The notes beneath the pieces are model-generated. The model did not search any database. It was not told the origin of the DNA and saw only the letters and a program-made list of their open reading frames with translations. Below, in pieces: positions 31,545 through 43,186 of a stretch of 64,000 bases of DNA. Position numbers and translations under genes: made by a program. Within the stretch, counting starts at the first letter, position 1. Each line of letters begins with the position of its first letter. This DNA is from Cordylochernes scorpioides (taxonomy: Eukaryota > Arthropoda > Arachnida > Pseudoscorpiones > Chernetidae), in assembly GCA_030710605.1 (NCBI GenBank), contig CP092886.1, forward strand, positions 52,354,394 to 52,418,393, written 5' to 3'.

Positions 31545-34500
31545 TAATTATAATAATAAATAGTTATTTAATTTTATAGTCCAGTTTTGTATTAAAATTA
31601 TCTTCACTATTATGATCATTTAAATACAAATTATAAAATTTGTAAAATGTTATTAATTTGTAGATAGAGAGAGAAAAAAAAAAAAATCCATTACTTCTTT
31701 TACATCCTCAAGTTAATTATATATTTATAATTAATAACAATAAAAAAAATTAACAAAGTAACGTCTATTACATCGGCTTTTACACGTCATTCAGACATAC
31801 TCTAATCCTATATATAGAATAATCGAAGAGATAATATATATAATAGTTAGAAAAAAGAGAGAAAGACAGAACCATGCACTTTTAATCAAACTAATAATAA
31901 GGGAAAAAAAAAAAGAGTTTTATAAAGAAGGTAGATAAAATTGTTAGTATATATATATATATTTTTTTATGATTTTATGTTTTATCCTTTTTTTTTTTTT
32001 TTTTTTTTAAAGATTTTTAAAGGTTTTTTTTATTTTATAATATGATTATAAATAGTTGTATTTAGTAATATATCTATAGTATGAATTAACATTTGTTATA
32101 AGTTTGGATATTATGTTTTGAAACCCTAATGGTAGACCAGACATACACAAAAAACTTTAAATTGAAATAAATTGGAAAAAGAGATCTGCTGAAACGGGGA
32201 TCATCAGATAAAATTTCAGCGACATTTCAACCCCTCCTTTATTATGTCATAGATCTCTTTTAAACCGTATTTTATGTGTTAATATTAAGTTGTTTCAGTG
32301 AAATATTTAAATGAACATATAACAGATACCAGTGTTAACAAATTCAAACTATAAACCTACCTTGACCGCTGCGTCCTCCATTGTGTATATCTATTTCTGG
32401 CTTGCACATGTCGCGGGAGGGGAATGTCCCCCCACATTTCAAATTTAGACCATTTCTTCAGAATTTTTTTGAACAACAAGAAAATTAAAGAAGATAGGAA
32501 AAATAGTTAAAGGAAGAAAGCTAAGTTTTATAATCTTTACAGATAGTTATATCAAAATAACTGATTTAACACTTAATCATCTTTTAATATTCCTTTAAAA
32601 AGGCAAATTATAAGAGTTTAATAAAGCTATTAATTGTGCAAGTTCATCTTTATTTAACTTCCATTTTCCTCCCCAGAAATTGGAGATTAAACAAAAATGA
32701 AATATATACTTTAAAACTTTAAAAATCTTGTGAAAAAATCTTTTAATCAGTTATTTAATAAAAGTTTAATTAACTGTTAAAGATTATAAATTTGTTTTAG
32801 TTAATATTAAGAGAAATTATAGAAAGTTGATTTCATAAATGGATATTTCCATTTATTTTTTTTTAAATATTTTATAATTGATATACTGTTGAAATATTTT
32901 ACTTGTTTGATACTAAATTTGTTTTTAATAAATTCCATGTTTAAATTTTTAACATCTTCTATGAAATTATCTAATATATTATTTATTCTATAAAATCTTA
33001 GAAACTGACCATAATATATACCTTTACAGCAATTTAATGATATATTAGAATTCATATTACAGTATTTTATAATATTGAAATTATAATTACTCTTTTTATT
33101 ATAAACTCTAACAGCACTATTTGTAAGGTCTATATTCAAGTCTAAAAAGTTAACTTTTTTGTTTCTATAAATTTTTTCGTTGTTCTTAAGTTTCAAGTAT
33201 TTAGGATATATTTCAGGTATTAATTTTTTAAACAGTGGATTATTAAATATTATTATGTCATCTACATATCGGAATATTTGCCAATTAATATTATTTTGTA
33301 GAAAGTATTCTCTTTCGTACCAGAACAATATTAAATTTGCTAGTAACGGACTAGAAGAAGTACCCATGGGAACGCCTTCTGATTGAATATATATTTTATT
33401 TTTAAATTCTATATAGTTAAAATTTAAAAATGTTTCCAGTAGAGTTTTTGCTGTTTTAAGATCTAATTTAAATGTTTTATATTTGTTATGAATAATTTTA
33501 ATGTAGAAAGTTTTGTCATTAATTAATTCATTAAATAAATTGGTTATTTTATTATTTAGATCTCTTAAATTTATTTTAGAATATAGGTCCTCAAAGTCAA
33601 ATGTGTGTACTGTTTCAATATTTGTCCAATTGTTCATTAAATAATTAATGATTTTTTTATTTGAGTCGATAAATTTATAATTATATTTATTAGTTAATTT
33701 ATTTATAATAAATTGTAGTGTTGAGGCTAATTGTATATCAATATTTTTTATGACTGAATTTATACCAGATGTGATTGTTCTGAAAGAAATAGGTTTTTTG
33801 TGTAGTTTAGGAATTATATAGAACTTTGGTATGTTTGGATTTTTGTGGTTATTATAAATTTTTAGTGAATTTTCAACATTTTTGATGTCTTTTTTGATTT
33901 TTGTGCCTGTAGTTCTAGCAAAAGTGTATTTATGATTATTATCAATTTCTTTTTTTAGTATATCGTGGTATAGATTTTTACAAATTAAAGATAAATTATT
34001 GGGACATTTATCTATAGGAGTGATAATATAGTCCTTCTGTAAATTAATTATATTTTCTTTGAAAGAAGGAATGTCTGAATTGGGTTTTGTGTATTTAAGT
34101 GTATTATTATAATAATTTAAAATTTCCTTTTTAATATTATGTTTCCATTCCAGAAAAGTAAATTCTGGAATACTGTATTTTATACTAGTTTTATTTATGA
34201 AAATATCTATATCTTTTAATATAGATTTAATTGTATTATTATAATTGTGTTTAATTTGAGGTATATATTTATACCCTTTATTTAAAATTTCTTGATATTC
34301 TGGATTTAAAAAAGAAAAGTTGCTAGTTAATATATGACCTGAGTACTTATATTTATCAATATAGTTGTTGCAATTACATTTAATTTTTTTAAAATTTGCC
34401 AAATTATTAATAAATTGGTTATAATTGCAAACTAAATTACCTATATTTTTATTGTATCTCCAGATTGTTTTAAAATTTAAATTTTTTATAGGGAAAAGAT

Positions 34501-35582
34501 TATTGATGATTTGGTTATTAAAAATATCATTAAATTTAATATGATTAAATAAATTGTTATTAAATTTAATGATAATATTAATGTTATTAGTATTTTGTTT
34601 AATTTTTCTGTATTTAAAGATGTCGTGTGTGATATCTATTAATCTGTTAGTCAGATTATGAATTTTAATATATTCTATGAGTTTGATAAATTTATTATTA
34701 TTTAGTTTAAATAATGTTTTAATAAATTTATCGACGAAGTTGTTAGTGTACATTTGTTTTGGGTCCAGTAATTCTTCAAATTCAATGTAACCTAATTTAT
34801 TTGTAGTTTTACCTCTAGTTTTATTAGGTTTAGTTTTAAATTCATTTTTATATTTGCAACTGATTTCATAAGTTGAAATTTCTTCTGTTTGTGGTTTGTA
34901 TGTGTAGTTTAATTCGTCGTTAAGTCCATAAGGGAATAATGTGTTGTGTTTATAAATGTAGTTGTTTTCTAATAATAGTCGTTGTTTTTTGTTTTGACAT
35001 ATGTCTAGTATTTCTATCTTAAAGTTGTTAAAAGTATGTAATTGATTGTGTTCTTTCATATATATATTACCAATTGATTTTTTAGCGTGGTTTCTATGTA
35101 GGTTTATTCGTATATTTAATGGGTTACAAGTTTGTCCTATATATGATAGTTGACAAATTTGGCATGTTAATTTATAAATAGTATTCACTAATTTACAACT
35201 AGTTGTTTGAAAAGTGTCATGGTTCTTAAGAGAGGGACAAGTTTGACAATTTTTTCTTAGGCAATTCTTAGCGAGTTTAAATTAACATAAAAGAGGTGCT
35301 AACACTAATATGTTTGTAGTTTTTTTAGTTTTTTTAGTTTGTTATTCTTATGAATTTTTTAAATATATTTTACTTAATTGTTTTTGTGGTGATAAAATTT
35401 GTAATAAATTGAATAATTAATCTATAAATATATAGATATTACTGTTTGTTATCTGTTATATTTTTAAGAATAACTAATAAAAAAAACATCTTTAAACTAA
35501 CAAAAACACTGAAAAAAAACAAAAGTTCTGAAATTATTTTTTTTTTCTAGAATTACTTTTATAATTTAATTTTAAATAATCA
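31545..35582 (-). mobile_element. Naiad-type Penelope-like element, left palindrome arm
   Basis: Left arm of the giant inverted repeat. Positions pair with the right arm so that coordinates sum to 71270 (71269 on the inner side of one indel). It contains a full ORF (32807-35188) and a long 3' region of about 1.26 kb. The element reads outwards, from the centre to the left. Confidence 0.85.
32807..35188 (-). CDS. Permuted Penelope-like polyprotein: N-terminal GIY-YIG endonuclease plus reverse transcriptase
   Basis: A 793-residue frame. Residues 3-80 form a GIY-YIG nuclease: TIY (3-5), CQIC (9-12, CXXC), YIG (16-18), Arg27, and Glu74 in LLLENNYIYK. The RT follows: IDKC block (about 392), DFEDLYSKI (motif A, about 530), SEGVPMGTSSSPLLANLIL (motif B, about 604), RYVDDIII (motif C, about 640), then the KKVNFLDLNIDL block. 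Endonuclease before RT is the Naiad/Chlamys order; ordinary Penelope elements have it at the C-terminus. The codon at 35188 is GTG, not ATG. The frame stays open 31 codons further (to 35281) with an extra Cys motif (KNCLRKNCQTC) and no ATG before a TAA, so the true start is unclear. Codon use is extremely A/T-rich. The ORF is otherwise intact and would allow target cleavage and reverse transcription. Confidence 0.88.
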   Translation of the reverse strand: MNTIYKLTCQICQLSYIGQTCNPLNIRINLHRNHAKKSIGNIYMKEHNQLHTFNNFKIEILDICQNKKQRLLLENNYIYKHNTLFPYGLNDELNYTYKPQTEEISTYEISCKYKNEFKTKPNKTRGKTTNKLGYIEFEELLDPKQMYTNNFVDKFIKTLFKLNNNKFIKLIEYIKIHNLTNRLIDITHDIFKYRKIKQNTNNINIIIKFNNNLFNHIKFNDIFNNQIINNLFPIKNLNFKTIWRYNKNIGNLVCNYNQFINNLANFKKIKCNCNNYIDKYKYSGHILTSNFSFLNPEYQEILNKGYKYIPQIKHNYNNTIKSILKDIDIFINKTSIKYSIPEFTFLEWKHNIKKEILNYYNNTLKYTKPNSDIPSFKENIINLQKDYIITPIDKCPNNLSLICKNLYHDILKKEIDNNHKYTFARTTGTKIKKDIKNVENSLKIYNNHKNPNIPKFYIIPKLHKKPISFRTITSGINSVIKNIDIQLASTLQFIINKLTNKYNYKFIDSNKKIINYLMNNWTNIETVHTFDFEDLYSKINLRDLNNKITNLFNELINDKTFYIKIIHNKYKTFKLDLKTAKTLLETFLNFNYIEFKNKIYIQSEGVPMGTSSSPLLANLILFWYEREYFLQNNINWQIFRYVDDIIIFNNPLFKKLIPEIYPKYLKLKNNEKIYRNKKVNFLDLNIDLTNSAVRVYNKKSNYNFNIIKYCNMNSNISLNCCKGIYYGQFLRFYRINNILDNFIEDVKNLNMEFIKNKFSIKQVKYFNSISIIKYLKKNKWKYPFMKSTFYNFS

Positions 35583-35686
35583 AACAATGAAAGATAATTA
35601 AAATTTGTATGAAGATTTATTTATATTAGAATATCTAATATAATTTAATTTGTATATTATGTTATATATAAAAAAAAATATATCAT
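35583..35686. other. Spacer at the centre of the palindrome (104 bp)
   Basis: Non-palindromic AT-rich DNA between the arms. A unique asymmetric spacer is what a genuine inverted pair would have; a simple fold-back read would tend to have a shorter turn. Confidence 0.8.
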
Positions 35687-36080
35687 TGATTATTTAAAAT
35701 TAAATTATAAAAGTAATTCTAGAAAAAAAAATAATTTCAGAACTTTTGTTTTTTTTCAGTGTTTTTGTTAGTTTAAAGATGTTTTTTTTATTAGTTATTC
35801 TTAAAAATATAACAGATAACAAACAGTAATATCTATATATTTATAGATTAATTATTCAATTTATTACAAATTTTATCACCACAAAAACAATTAAGTAAAA
35901 TATATTTAAAAAATTCATAAGAATAACAAACTAAAAAAACTAAAAAAAACTACAAACATATTAGTGTTAGCACCTCTTTTATGTTAATTTAAACTCGCTA
36001 AGAATTGCCTAAGAAAAAATTGTCAAACTTGTCCCTCTCTTAAGAACCATGACACTTTTCAAACAACTAGTTGTAAATTA

Positions 36081-38463
36081 GTGAATACTATTTATAAATT
36101 AACATGCCAAATTTGTCAACTATCATATATAGGACAAACTTGTAACCCATTAAATATACGAATAAACCTACATAGAAACCACGCTAAAAAATCAATTGGT
36201 AATATATATATGAAAGAACACAATCAATTACATACTTTTAACAAACTTTAAGATAGAAATACTAGACATATGTCAAAACAAAAAACAACGACTATTATTA
36301 GAAAACAACTACATTTATAAACACAACACATTATTCCCTTATGGACTTAACGACGAATTAAACTACACATACAAACCACAAACAGAAGAAATTTCAACTT
36401 ATGAAATCAGTTGCAAATATAAAAATGAATTTAAAACTAAACCTAATAAAACTAGAGGTAAAACTACAAATAAATTAGGTTACATTGAATTTGAAGAATT
36501 ACTGGACCCAAAACAAATGTACACTAACAACTTCGTCGATAAATTTATTAAAACATTATTTAAACTAAATAATAATAAATTTATCAAACTCATAGAATAT
36601 ATTAAAATTCATAATCTGACTAACAGATTAATAGATATCACACACGACATCTTTAAATACAGAAAAATTAAACAAAATACTAATAACATTAATATTATCA
36701 TTAAATTTAATAACAATTTATTTAATCATATTAAATTTAATGATATTTTTAATAACCAAATCATCAATAATCTTTTCCCTATAAAAAATTTAAATTTTAA
36801 AACAATCTGGAGATACAATAAAAATATAGGTAATTTAGTTTGCAATTATAACCAATTTATTAATAATTTGGCAAATTTTAAAAAAATTAAATGTAATTGC
36901 AACAACTATATTGATAAATATAAGTACTCAGGTCATATATTAACTAGCAACTTTTCTTTTTTAAATCCAGAATATCAAGAAATTTTAAATAAAGGGTATA
37001 AATATATACCTCAAATTAAACACAATTATAATAATACAATTAAATCTATATTAAAAGATATAGATATTTTCATAAATAAAACTAGTATAAAATACAGTAT
37101 TCCAGAATTTACTTTTCTGGAATGGAAACATAATATTAAAAAGGAAATTTTAAATTATTATAATAATACACTTAAATACACAAAACCCAATTCAGACATT
37201 CCTTCTTTCAAAGAAAATATAATTAATTTACAGAAGGACTATATTATCACTCCTATAGATAAATGTCCCAATAATTTATCTTTAATTTGTAAAAATCTAT
37301 ACCACGATATACTAAAAAAAGAAATTGATAATAATCATAAATACACTTTTGCTAGAACTACAGGCACAAAAATCAAAAAAGACATCAAAAATGTTGAAAA
37401 TTCACTAAAAATTTATAATAACCACAAAAATCCAAACATACCAAAGTTCTATATAATTCCTAAACTACACAAAAAACCTATTTCTTTCAGAACAATCACA
37501 TCTGGTATAAATTCAGTCATAAAAAATATTGATATACAATTAGCCTCAACACTACAATTTATTATAAATAAATTAACTAATAAATATAATTATAAATTTA
37601 TCGACTCAAATAAAAAAATCATTAATTATTTAATGAACAATTGGACAAATATTGAAACAGTACACACATTTGACTTTGAGGACCTATATTCTAAAATAAA
37701 TTTAAGAGATCTAAATAATAAAATAACCAATTTATTTAATGAATTAATTAATGACAAAACTTTCTACATTAAAATTATTCATAACAAATATAAAACATTT
37801 AAATTAGATCTTAAAACAGCAAAAACTCTACTGGAAACATTTTTAAATTTTAACTATATAGAATTTAAAAATAAAATATATATTCAATCAGAAGGCGTTC
37901 CCATGGGTACTTCTTCTAGTCCGTTACTAGCAAATTTAATATTGTTCTGGTACGAAAGAGAATACTTTCTACAAAATAATATTAATTGGCAAATATTCCG
38001 ATATGTAGATGACATAATAATATTTAATAATCCACTGTTTAAAAAATTAATACCTGAAATATATCCTAAATACTTGAAACTTAAGAACAACGAAAAAATT
38101 TATAGAAACAAAAAAGTTAACTTTTTAGACTTGAATATAGACCTTACAAATAGTGCTGTTAGAGTTTATAATAAAAAGAGTAATTATAATTTCAATATTA
38201 TAAAATACTGTAATATGAATTCTAATATATCATTAAATTGCTGTAAAGGTATATATTATGGTCAGTTTCTAAGATTTTATAGAATAAATAATATATTAGA
38301 TAATTTCATAGAAGATGTTAAAAATTTAAACATGGAATTTATTAAAAACAAATTTAGTATCAAACAAGTAAAATATTTCAACAGTATATCAATTATAAAA
38401 TATTTAAAAAAAAATAAATGGAAATATCCATTTATGAAATCAACTTTCTATAATTTCTCTTAA
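36081..38463 (+). pseudogene. Permuted Penelope-like polyprotein, frameshifted copy
   Basis: Same protein as the left arm but with an extra A in the CTTTTAACAAACTTTAAG stretch (about 36238-36255). This separates the GIY-YIG part (36081-36243) from the RT. The RT part is open as a 648-residue frame (36517-38463) with motif A at 37672, motif B at about 37890 and YVDD at about 38002. If the indel is real the endonuclease and RT are uncoupled; it could equally be a base-calling error. Confidence 0.85.
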
Positions 38464-39008
38464 TATTAACTAAAACAAATTTATAATCTTTAACAGTTAA
38501 TTAAACTTTTATTAAATAACTGATTAAAAGATTTTTTCACAAGATTTTTAAAGTTTTAAAGTATATATTTCATTTTTGTTTAATCTCCAATTTCTGGGGA
38601 GGAAAATGGAAGTTAAATAAAGATGAACTTGCACAATTAATAGCTTTATTAAACTCTTATAATTTGCCTTTTTAAAGGAATATTAAAAGATGATTAAGTG
38701 TTAAATCAGTTATTTTGATATAACTATCTGTAAAGATTATAAAACTTAGCTTTCTTCCTTTAACTATTTTTCCTATCTTCTTTAATTTTCTTGTTGTTCA
38801 AAAAAATTCTGAAGAAATGGTCTAAATTTGAAATGTGGGGGGACATTCCCCTCCCGCGACATGTGCAAGCCAGAAATAGATATACACAATGGAGGACGCA
38901 GCGGTCAAGGTAGGTTTACAGTTTGAATTTGTTAACACTGGTATCTGTTATATGTTCATTTAAATATTTCACTGAAACAACTTAATATTAACACATAAAA
39001 TACGGTTT

Positions 39009-39093
39009 AAAAGAGATCTATGACATAATAAAGGAGGGGTTGAAATGTCGCTGAAATTTTATCTGATGATCCCCGTTTCAGCAGATCTCTTTT
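39009..39093 (+). ncRNA. 3' region hairpin with hammerhead-like boxes in Naiad arm
   Basis: An exact 11-bp stem (39009-39019 with 39083-39093, AAAAGAGATCT) encloses 63 nt. Inside, GGGG TT GAAA (39042-39045), T, GTC (39047-39049), then CTGATGA (39063-39069) and CCCC follow in the cyclic order of a hammerhead opened at stem II. But there is no room for a stem III loop and stem I is weak. The mirror copy is at 32177-32261. I treat it as a structured element of unknown function. Confidence 0.3.
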
Positions 39094-39724
39094 TCCAATT
39101 TATTTCAATTTAAAGTTTTTTGTGTATGTCTGGTCTACCATTAGGGTTTCAAAACATAATATCCAAACTTATAACAAATGTTAATTCATACTATAGATAT
39201 ATTACTAAATACAACTATTTATAATCATATTATAAAATAAAAAAAACCTTTAAAAATCTTTAAAAAAAAAAAAAAAAAAAGGATAAAACATAAAATCATA
39301 AAAAAATATATATATATATACTAACAATTTTATCTACCTTCTTTATAAAACTCTTTTTTTTTTCCCTTATTATTAGTTTGATTAAAAGTGCATGGTTCTG
39401 TCTTTCTCTCTTTTTTCTAACTATTATATATATTATCTCTTCGATTATTCTATATATAGGATTAGAGTATGTCTGAATGACGTGTAAAAGCCGATGTAAT
39501 AGACGTTACTTTGTTAATTTTTTTTATTGTTATTAATTATAAATATATAATTAACTTGAGGATGTAAAAGAAGTAATGGATTTTTTTTTTTTTTTTCTCT
39601 CTCTATCTACAAATTAATAACATTTTACAAATTTTATAATTTGTATTTAAATGATCATAATAGTGAAGATAATTTTAATACAAAACTGGACTATAAAATT
39701 AAATAACTATTTATTATTTATATA

Positions 39725-39870
39725 TATATATATATATAGTATAGTTATGATATTTGATACAGAATTAGCTTGCTGTTCAGACTCAAAGTTAATTCAAAAA
39801 ATCTGTTTTTCTTAATAGTTTAATTTTCCTCTATTTTCCTAATATAAAAAATTACTATTAATATATTTAT
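39725..39870. repeat. Right flank inside the insertion, dispersed repeat
   Basis: About 40 bp (ACAGAATTAGCTTGCTGTTC then AGACTCAAAG) match 53715-53755 in inverted orientation with few differences. Absent from copy 2 of the duplication. Confidence 0.5.
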
Positions 39871-39947
39871 ATATATGTCGTAATTTGTATAATATCCAAG
39901 AGGTATAATCTCTTTTCGCCAAAATAAGTATGTTAAACTGTAAATAT
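39871..39947. repeat. Segmental duplication, copy 1 tail
   Basis: TGTCGTAATTTGTATAATAT and the following 50 bp match 63008-63078 nearly exactly. This places the whole 31423-39870 block as an insertion within copy 1. Confidence 0.85.
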
Positions 39948-40690
39948 GTTAAGCTTGTGTTAAAGAATATTATACCCTTTGAAAATAATTATTGAAATAG
40001 AGTATTTGAATATTTTATTTTATTGATATTTTTTACTTGTAGCGCTGCGCGCATATTATAATAGAATATATTTACAATTCTCCAATAATATATTATCATT
40101 CTCAAGGGTGTCCATTGTTGAAAAATTCTTTAGAAAGGGTTGAAATATATATTTTTTAAAAAGTGTGTGTGTGTAAGTCGTTATTTATTCTGTAAATTCT
40201 TGTGACTTGTCCCGAGTAGATACCTCTCGAAAATCCATTGAGATGTTAGAATAGAAATTACACACCGAAAGAGTTATTATTTACTTAAAATTTATTTTTT
40301 TTTTCGGAAAGATATTCAAATTAGTTTCAAATCTATAAATGAGCTATTTTATCGTTTTGAATTTTCTGGTTTTTGGTAAAATTGAGGTAGTTTGAATATA
40401 TTCTGTAGGTTAATTTCTTGTAATCTTCTGTTTGGCTTTAAATTTAAATGTCTTACACATAACTGGCGAACTGGCCACAGAAAATTGTATCATGTGGAAA
40501 TATTCATGTAAATATTATGAAATTTGGTGAGCTATATAATGATAACGTGAAAAATATTTTTTAAGGGATGTAAATTTATTTAGATACACAGCTTTATCAA
40601 TATTTGATGTTTTCCTCATTTGGCACGTATACAAACAGCTACATTGTGAGGCATACTGTTATTCGTTTTTATGGCTTCGTGTGGTATGCT
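39948..40690. other. Intergenic, nothing recognised
   Basis: AT-rich with no open frame of note. Confidence 0.4.
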
Positions 40691-40699
40691 AGAACAAGG

Positions 40700-41420
40700 C
40701 ATTTCGTTTTTTTTTTCTGAACCTGTTATGCTTTACTTGGCTGTGGAGATTACTGATTTTTTTCTCTCGAACATGTCCCATATATTCTCAATTGGGGGAA
40801 GTTCTGGGGAACATGCTGGGTAAAGAAGTATATCAACATTTTGAAGAAAGGCTCGTGAGATGTTGGTTGTATGTAGTCGGGAATTATCGTTTTGGAGAAT
40901 GTTATAATTAGCCTGCTCAGGAATTCCTAACACAGCAGGTTGCTACATCTACAATATTTCGTTAGTGTATTATTTCTGTATGCCATTTCACAATACAGTC
41001 GTGATGGGATATTTTTGGAGCCTACGTCTAACATATATCCTGCCGTCATGAACCTCTAAAATGAATCTGGATTAATCAGAAAAAAATGACAGAATGCCAT
41101 TCTTGAGCCCAAAGACGTCACTCTTCACACCAGATGAGCTTGTCGCTTCTGTGTCTTGCGGAGAGTAGAATTCTTAATAACGCACGATAAAAATGCTTCG
41201 ATAAGACGATTACTATTGGTTATCCAGATTTATTCGGCATATGTAGAACTGCTTGAATCATTGGTATAGTTTTTCCTATGTCTGCTACCAACACCCTTCG
41301 AATCTTCCTATCCTCTGATTGCAACCTTATTTCATATAAAGATCTCTAGTTGAAATTCCTCCTTCTCTGAGGCCAACTATTCTATCTCTTTTTAATCAGA
41401 ATTTGCTTATATGACGCACT
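40700..41420 (-). pseudogene. Degenerate Tc1-like transposase
   Basis: The minus strand keeps LQNDNSRLHTTNISRAFLQN (second Asp), ACSPELPPIENIWDMFERK (catalytic Glu region) at 40733-40933. Upstream, near 41070, it keeps a broken FFSD-stop-SRF motif (first Asp). Stops and frameshifts throughout. Terminal repeats not found. Confidence 0.7.
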
Positions 41421-42627
41421 ATTTTCTCATTTTGATTTTGAACAGAATAAGGATGATCTTTAGAATGAAAACAACAACACAAAAACAAATTTAATTAATG
41501 ATACGCTAGGAGGCTATTTATATATAAATTTTCGTAAATGAATATATATAATGAGAAATCGGTCAATTCCAACCACGTTATATTTCGAAATAATTGTATC
41601 AGTAGAACGTACCTTTGGCGTGTTATACCAAGACCCTAGCGCCCATACACATTAAATAGCGCATCTGAGATTTCTCAGCTGATACTGGCTCCCCACAATC
41701 GATATTTAAAGAGAAGGAAGGGGTAAGTCAAAGTTATTATGTCGGAGAAATGAGCGGGAAGTAGCCGATAGCGCTCCCCTTTGTTATTAAATATTTGATT
41801 TCTTTGTTTTCTTCTCTTTCTTGTGCGCGTCTTGGAAACCGATCTGTCGGCTCCCTCTTCTTGTCAATAATTTCTCGGAGTATTTATGTTTTTTTCCTTT
41901 GTGCGCCACGCGACTTCCGCTTTAAAACAAGATAGAGGAATACATTTACTGACTCCTAGCGGTATGGGGAGAGGGATATTGAGGCGATAAAGCTTGTACT
42001 CGAGAAGGAGAAAAAGTCCATCATCCCTTACCATTCAGAGGGTTTCTCAGTAAGCTAACCGTAGATAAAGAGCTAAGTTTCCGCTGTTGTGTCTACAAGC
42101 TAGTAGTGTCGGGCTCGTCATTCTCAACAGCGTGCTTCAATAAGTACCAGTGTGCCGCTTAGTATAGAAACACAAAGTTGAAATAACATTATGTTCATAT
42201 AGACTTTGTTTAGAAGACAATTTTCTCGATACAGAAAAGTGCCGAAGACTTCTGCCTTCATTATCAGGCCGCCATTATGGTGCCAATGTCCAGATGTGGG
42301 TCTGACCTTGCATGTGTCTGTTGGAATATTTCACAGAGTAACAATGGCTATAGATGAGCTCGTGTTTGAAAAGGACCTTGTATGTATATAATAATGTTAA
42401 TTGTTTTTGATGTTTTCATGTAGGCATATATATACCAAGATTTGTTTTGTATAATTGATATTATAATAATAATTAATATGCAAAGTTAAATTGGTTACGG
42501 ATTCAACCTTCTTACTTACTTTAATTACATAACAGTGTCTAGACACTCTCCAGGCAATAGTTCCGGTTGTCTATAAACATTTTTAGCGTATATACATTCG
42601 GAGTCAAAAAGCAACATTCATAATATA
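41421..42627. other. Intergenic, nothing recognised
   Basis: A moderately GC-richer patch lies at 41650-42380. The 61-codon frame at 42206-42391 has no recognised motif. Confidence 0.35.
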
Positions 42628-42815
42628 TTAACCTAGAAAATTAGTAATGACAAACTTCGGGATGACGCAACAATTTATTTAAGACGCAGGTATAAACCAA
42701 AATTGATAAAATATAAGAGAAGCAATGAAAGAAGAGAAGAATGAATAATAATGAAATATATAAATATCAGAATTAATAATCTGTTAATAAAATAAAGAAT
42801 ACTTCGCTACAATAT
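42628..42815 (+). repeat. Dispersed repeat, second copy
   Basis: Same start (TAGAAAATTAGTAATGACAA) and end (AAAGAATACTTCGCTACAAT) as 18698-18895, with heavy divergence between. Confidence 0.5.
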
Positions 42816-43186
42816 TTTATCTTTATCGTGGTTCTGGCGAAAGACTCCACCCGCTACAAGCAATTACAACTTATTCCGTCATAGAAGATTCGTAGAGAGG
42901 TTTATAAGAACATTACCACATATATATATTATTTATTTAAGCAATTTCAAAACTATTTTTTAAATTATCAAACCTCAAAAAATACTTAATTTACTTTCAA
43001 AACATCTAATAATGAAATATTTGATGTGTTGTGTGTTATTTCTGTGAATAAATAAAGTGGCTCAATAGAATATTTAGATGGAAAATAGTGAAATAATAAG
43101 TGTCCTCCGCGATAAAGAAGCTGCGTTTCATGACAAGCAGATATAGCCAGTACTCCCAGTTAAATTCTATCTACTTACTTGGATAT
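42816..43186. other. Intergenic, nothing recognised
   Basis: AT-rich; no motif. Confidence 0.4.

Larger units (their letters stand above)
35687..39724 (+). mobile_element. Naiad-type Penelope-like element, right palindrome arm
   Basis: Reverse complement of 31545-35582 with almost no differences: one inserted A near 36243 and small homopolymer length changes. The element reads outwards to the right. The outer limit lies in a TA tract at about 39718-39740. Confidence 0.85.

Noticed and set aside
33180-33386. Plus-strand 68-codon frame (and its mirror at 37884-38090)
   Set aside because: Antisense shadow of the Naiad reverse transcriptase; identical in both arms because of the palindrome.
38809-38870. 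CTGAAGA followed by GAAA downstream of the Naiad stop, as a hammerhead
   Set aside because: Stem II is only three A-T pairs, stem III does not close properly and no stem I partner is found.
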